DNA of 25,738 bases from Colimorpha sp045639845 (lineage in GTDB: Bacteria; Bacteroidota; Bacteroidia; Bacteroidales; P3). Under the pieces are notes generated by a model, which ran no database searches, had not been told where the DNA came from, and worked only from the letters and a program-made list of their open reading frames with translations. The stretch spans positions 1-25,738 of the forward strand of contig JAZUDW010000097.1 of NCBI GenBank assembly GCA_045639845.1, given 5' to 3'. The position numbers and the translations under genes were made by a program. Numbering within the stretch: position 1 is the first letter of the stretch; each line of letters begins with the position of its first letter. Shown here piece by piece: positions 22,423 to 25,738 of the stretch.

Positions 22423-25400
22423 TTAAAAAACCGGGGGCATTGGAGGCATGCTTGGAGATTCCGGCATAGGCGGCATGCCAGAAGGCATAGCAGGCGCAAA
22501 GAGACCCTTGAGTTCAGGAACCTGTCCTGCTGGAGTCCATGCAGCCATACCTTGCTGCCAAGCCATGGTCTGATCAGTAATCTGTCCATTCTGCTTCAGC
22601 TGCTTGCAGGTGGCATAGTCGTATGGTCCATAGTTCTGGCCACCTATGTGGAAGTACATCTGAACCTGAGGCTCAACCTGTGGCATTGGTGGCATTTGGG
22701 GAACACCCGGCATTGGCGGCATACCGCCCTCAGATGGAGATGCAGGCGCTGAAGTCTGACTATTCTGAGCAGCAATTTCTTCTGCATTCTCCACAACAAA
22801 AATCGATGGAAGATCCTTGCCATTGCCCTCACCATGAAGTAGGATGGCATTGCTTGCATCTGTGTTAGGATTGCCGGTATTGAGGGACTGCTCATACTTC
22901 TCCTTATAGGTACTCATCCAGCTCAGACAACGCATCGGGAAGCAATAGGCCACCGTGATGATAGTCAGCTCATCCTTGCGAGGGCTTTTCTTGTTTACAA
23001 CCAATGTACATTGGGAGTTACCTTGTGCAAATGAGTTCTTAAAGGCATTTTCCAATTTATCAGCGAACAGTTTCAATGACTCATTGTCATCTGGTGAAGG
23101 TATACTGACAAGTATCGTCTTCTTATTTATAGAGGCAGTATTGGTCGGACTTAGATTGCCTTCATTATTTCGGACATGCAGCTGCATCTGGTCATTGTTC
23201 AACTTCAGGAACACCCCACTCTGTTTTACAATGTCCAATGCAAAAGTCTGTATCTGTTCATCTGTTGTGAGCTTTTGCTGCAATTGTGTAAGGATATTCA
23301 ATCCTAATACCTTCTTATCGCTGTCGGCACGCTCATTATGCTTCGTCTTCACGATCTTGGCCAACTTCAAATCAAATGCTTTGCAGATACCATCAACCGA
23401 TATTTCCTGGGCCAAGTTTCCAAAGGTGGTGAACTCTGACTGAGGAAGAATCTCTTCCCTCAATTGACGAGCAACATTAGGCATATCCACTTTATCGATC
23501 TTGAGATCTGACTCGAATTCAGACATCACCTCCTCTTCACTCACCTCGATAATAGCACCCTTCATATCCTCCAGGCCTTTGTTCACCTTCTGCTGGGCAG
23601 CAACCAATCGTTCCGTCTCATCGATGGCATCATTGACCTTCTGGCCGAAAGCGGATATGTCTGCATCAAGTTTGCCAACTTCAACAAAAAGACGAGCAGC
23701 TAACTTTTGGGCAAAATCCAATGCAACAAGTTGGGTCTTGCAAGTATAAAGGTCTGTAAGAATATCCTGATGATCAGCCAATGAATTAGTTGTACCCATG
23801 AAGACTTTCTTTTTCAAAAAACCCTTATTGGTCCAATCCGACATATTGTCGTTTCTTTCATTCGTGATAGCATCATACTCTTCGTGCTCCTTTACCACTT
23901 TTTCTTCCAAGTCTTTGCGTATCTCCGCAACTCGCTCAATAAGCAGCTTACTCACCTTCTGAAGTTCTAGGATAGATACGTCGCCAATCTTCCACTTGGC
24001 AAATAATTCGTGCTCGATGGTACGTCTAATCTCCTTGGCTATTTCAGGGATAGCGCGTTCTTTACCTTTATAATATTCAGCCACGCCAACACCTCGGAAC
24101 GACTTCTCGAAGAAATCAGCCATGATGTTCTCCAACTCATTCAAAGCATTGTCGGACTGCTTAGCCTCGTCTAAATAATCAACAGCTTTGTCATGCCAAT
24201 AATCTTCAAATTTTGGATATTCCTTATCATGAGGAAGTACTTTCAATTCATAGGTCAGATGCTTGAAATCAAGCATCCATTTGGCAAGATTTGACTCGTT
24301 GAAATATTCCGAACGATAGTCCTTATTAGCCTCTTCGTTGACGAATCCGAAATTCTCACGCCAGTTGTTATACTTGAACTGATACAGAACACTCTCACCG
24401 ATAGAATATGTGATATGCTTCAACACTCGAAGTTCTGGATACATGACCCTCTTGATGCCAAAAGAGTTGATCTTCTTAGTTCTGGCAATAGGAATACGCC
24501 CATCGGGACCGGCATTTTTAGTTTCGTCGTACTCAAGAGCAAAGTCATACATATTCTCAAATGAGTAGGCCCGAAGCATATCTCCATTAACTTCATCCTC
24601 GGAATTAATCTGAAACACTCTGGCATACACATAGTCACTCACAATCTTTGGCAATTCGGTGAGCGAGTTAATCGTAAGTCCGTTTTCATTGACATTGCTA
24701 TAGAGGGTAAGGCCGTCTGCCACACCATTGACTTTATCTGAGAATAGACGAGCCTCCTTGCCAGCTCCAGTAACATCATGAGGAAGAAATCTGCCCGACT
24801 GCAGGCCATTAAGCTCATTCAATGCTGCATATCCATTCTGATAATACCTACCCTGATCCATATTAGCCTTAGGCAGATTTAGTTCCGGAACCATGGCATA
24901 TACAGAGATGATGGCATCAGGAAAACTCTTGCGAGTCTGGACGATAGCATCTATAATCGATCCCGAGCCTGTACCTCCGCAAAGACCTGCAAAAATATGG
25001 AATATCGTCTTGCTGGCATTATTTGAAATAGACTCACAGCGAATATAAGCATTCTTAATAGCATTGACATAAGCAACAGCATTAGCCGCAAAGAGCAATC
25101 GCCCGGCACGACGTTTCTGCCCGGCTGCCTGTCCTAATGAACCTATTGCTGTCTTGACAGCCGACACATTGTCCACAATACCCTTGACTGCGGGATAGTT
25201 ATTGATGTTGTCAAGAATCTTTTCGACATCAACATCCTTAATATACAAGAATTCATTCTGCCTGAACGAGGCATCCAGACCCATCACGCGGAAATCTGGC
25301 CGTCCAATACCCATCATCTCGTCCGTTGAGTCTACATAGAGCAACGATACTGGCTGTTTGTTACGATCTGATTCTTCTGGAAATTCCTCAAACATTCGCA

Positions 25401-25476
25401 TCTTAAATGCCTTGAGGATTTTTCCACCGGTGCCACCTATTCCTATCAGGATGTGATTTGCAGTTAGCTTTTCCAT
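22423..25476 (-). CDS. tubulin/FtsZ-like GTPase with C-terminal GYF_2-type domain
   Basis: The 1017-residue product opens with a nucleotide-binding start (HILIGIGGTGGKIL, 8-21) and carries the tubulin signature as AGLCGGTGSGS (163-173). MDQGRYYQNGYAALNEL follows near 206-222, where tubulin-like proteins place the NxxYAAL helix that contacts nucleotide. This is the architecture of the large 'tubulin-like' (FtsZl) families described for diverse bacteria and thought to act in membrane remodelling. The middle (about 400-700) is highly charged and helical. After a Pro/Met-rich linker, residues 937-993 form a GYF_2/DUF4339 domain (YFHIGGQNYGPYDYATCKQLKQNG..., WQQGMAAWTPAGQVPEL). A second Pro/Met-rich tail ends the protein. 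It heads an eight-gene operon. Polymer formation is inferred. Confidence 0.9.
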   Translation of the reverse strand: MEKLTANHILIGIGGTGGKILKAFKMRMFEEFPEESDRNKQPVSLLYVDSTDEMMGIGRPDFRVMGLDASFRQNEFLYIKDVDVEKILDNINNYPAVKGIVDNVSAVKTAIGSLGQAAGQKRRAGRLLFAANAVAYVNAIKNAYIRCESISNNASKTIFHIFAGLCGGTGSGSIIDAIVQTRKSFPDAIISVYAMVPELNLPKANMDQGRYYQNGYAALNELNGLQSGRFLPHDVTGAGKEARLFSDKVNGVADGLTLYSNVNENGLTINSLTELPKIVSDYVYARVFQINSEDEVNGDMLRAYSFENMYDFALEYDETKNAGPDGRIPIARTKKINSFGIKRVMYPELRVLKHITYSIGESVLYQFKYNNWRENFGFVNEEANKDYRSEYFNESNLAKWMLDFKHLTYELKVLPHDKEYPKFEDYWHDKAVDYLDEAKQSDNALNELENIMADFFEKSFRGVGVAEYYKGKERAIPEIAKEIRRTIEHELFAKWKIGDVSILELQKVSKLLIERVAEIRKDLEEKVVKEHEEYDAITNERNDNMSDWTNKGFLKKKVFMGTTNSLADHQDILTDLYTCKTQLVALDFAQKLAARLFVEVGKLDADISAFGQKVNDAIDETERLVAAQQKVNKGLEDMKGAIIEVSEEEVMSEFESDLKIDKVDMPNVARQLREEILPQSEFTTFGNLAQEISVDGICKAFDLKLAKIVKTKHNERADSDKKVLGLNILTQLQQKLTTDEQIQTFALDIVKQSGVFLKLNNDQMQLHVRNNEGNLSPTNTASINKKTILVSIPSPDDNESLKLFADKLENAFKNSFAQGNSQCTLVVNKKSPRKDELTIITVAYCFPMRCLSWMSTYKEKYEQSLNTGNPNTDASNAILLHGEGNGKDLPSIFVVENAEEIAAQNSQTSAPASPSEGGMPPMPGVPQMPPMPQVEPQVQMYFHIGGQNYGPYDYATCKQLKQNGQITDQTMAWQQGMAAWTPAGQVPELKGLFAPAMPSGMPPMPESPSMPPMPPVF

Positions 25477-25563
25477 GATATATACTTATTATTAATTTCT
25501 TCTGCGTGAACGATATTTTTGATTTCCCTTAATTCCGTAAGTTAATAATTAACAAATTGAGCA

Positions 25564-25595
25564 ACAGATTGTTGAAAGCTTTCAGAGCAATCTGT
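25564..25595. promoter_or_regulatory. 32-bp palindrome between the divergent genes
   Basis: ACAGATTG ... CAATCTGT arms enclose the perfect palindrome TGAAAGCTTTCA. Unmatched bases are T on the left and GAG on the right. It lies 88 bp before the tubulin-like gene and 94 bp before the divergent partial gene, so it is a good operator candidate or a leader hairpin. Confidence 0.5.
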
Positions 25596-25634
25596 CGCCC
25601 ATGTCATAAATTTGACAATCATCATTTTTAGGTA

Positions 25635-25665
25635 TTGGCGGTTCCTAATAATAGTAGTATTTTTG
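25635..25665 (+). promoter_or_regulatory. Bacteroidetes-type promoter of the partial gene at the right edge
   Basis: TATTTTTG (25658-25665) followed by C matches TAnnTTTG exactly. TTG (25635-25637) lies about 20 nt upstream as the -33 element. It is oriented to the plus strand. Confidence 0.7.
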
Positions 25666-25688
25666 CACCACGAAATTAGGTAATACGT

Positions 25689-25738
25689 ATGAAAGCAATA
25701 AAGATGTATGAAGCTGGCGATAAGATGATTAATCTTAT
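25689..25738 (+). CDS. partial gene at window edge, possibly hemerythrin-domain protein
   Basis: Only 16 codons are visible (MKAIKMYEAGDKMINL). The start sits about 20 nt downstream of a good promoter. GDKMxxLI near the N-terminus resembles the opening of Bacteroidales hemerythrin-domain/LuxR-type proteins (GDKMSDLIxDNYxLL). Because the rest lies outside the window, the assignment is tentative. Confidence 0.35.
   Translation, partial: MKAIKMYEAGDKMINL

Overview
The window reads as a chromosomal segment of a Bacteroidales bacterium, probably Prevotella-like. Several upstream regions carry the Bacteroidetes promoter element TAnnTTTG, Shine-Dalgarno sequences are mostly missing, and the gene content fits: a tryptophanase of the indole-forming type, a HU-HIG histone-like protein, one-chain iron-sulfur L-serine dehydratase, ECF sigma/anti-sigma pair, outer-membrane barrels with C-terminal Phe, and lipoproteins with acidic/lysine residues after the lipid-bearing Cys. 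No tRNA, rRNA, CRISPR array or intact insertion sequence was seen.

Left part (1-7.9 kb), mostly metabolic: a phosphoglucomutase/phosphomannomutase with a strong terminator; a start-less protein fragment; a tryptophanase (tnaA) behind a ~230-nt leader that encodes a short peptide followed by a C-rich, G-free stretch; a small membrane protein; a truncated SWIM-zinc-finger gene; a HU-like DNA-binding protein with two sets of tandem repeats upstream; a flavin split-barrel protein; and L-serine dehydratase.

Middle part (7.9-14.1 kb), plus strand: an ECF sigma factor, its probable membrane anti-sigma partner (with three 13-residue repeats), and two secreted outer-membrane barrel proteins form a likely regulatory/envelope operon. 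After a repeat-bearing gap come a small lipoprotein and a secreted protein made of about four and a half ~43-residue repeats.

Right part (14.1-25.5 kb), minus strand: eight closely spaced genes form one probable operon headed by a 1017-residue tubulin/FtsZ-like GTPase with a C-terminal GYF_2-type domain. Next come a zinc-ribbon/transmembrane/MORN protein, a large exported protein, two paralogous exported proteins, an exported NTF2-like protein, an outer-membrane barrel protein and an FN3-repeat lipoprotein. Cytosolic filament candidate, inner-membrane linker, periplasmic parts, barrel and surface lipoprotein together suggest an envelope-spanning apparatus. This is the most interesting part of the window. 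A divergent partial gene, possibly a hemerythrin-domain protein, starts at the right edge, and a 32-bp palindrome lies between it and the operon.
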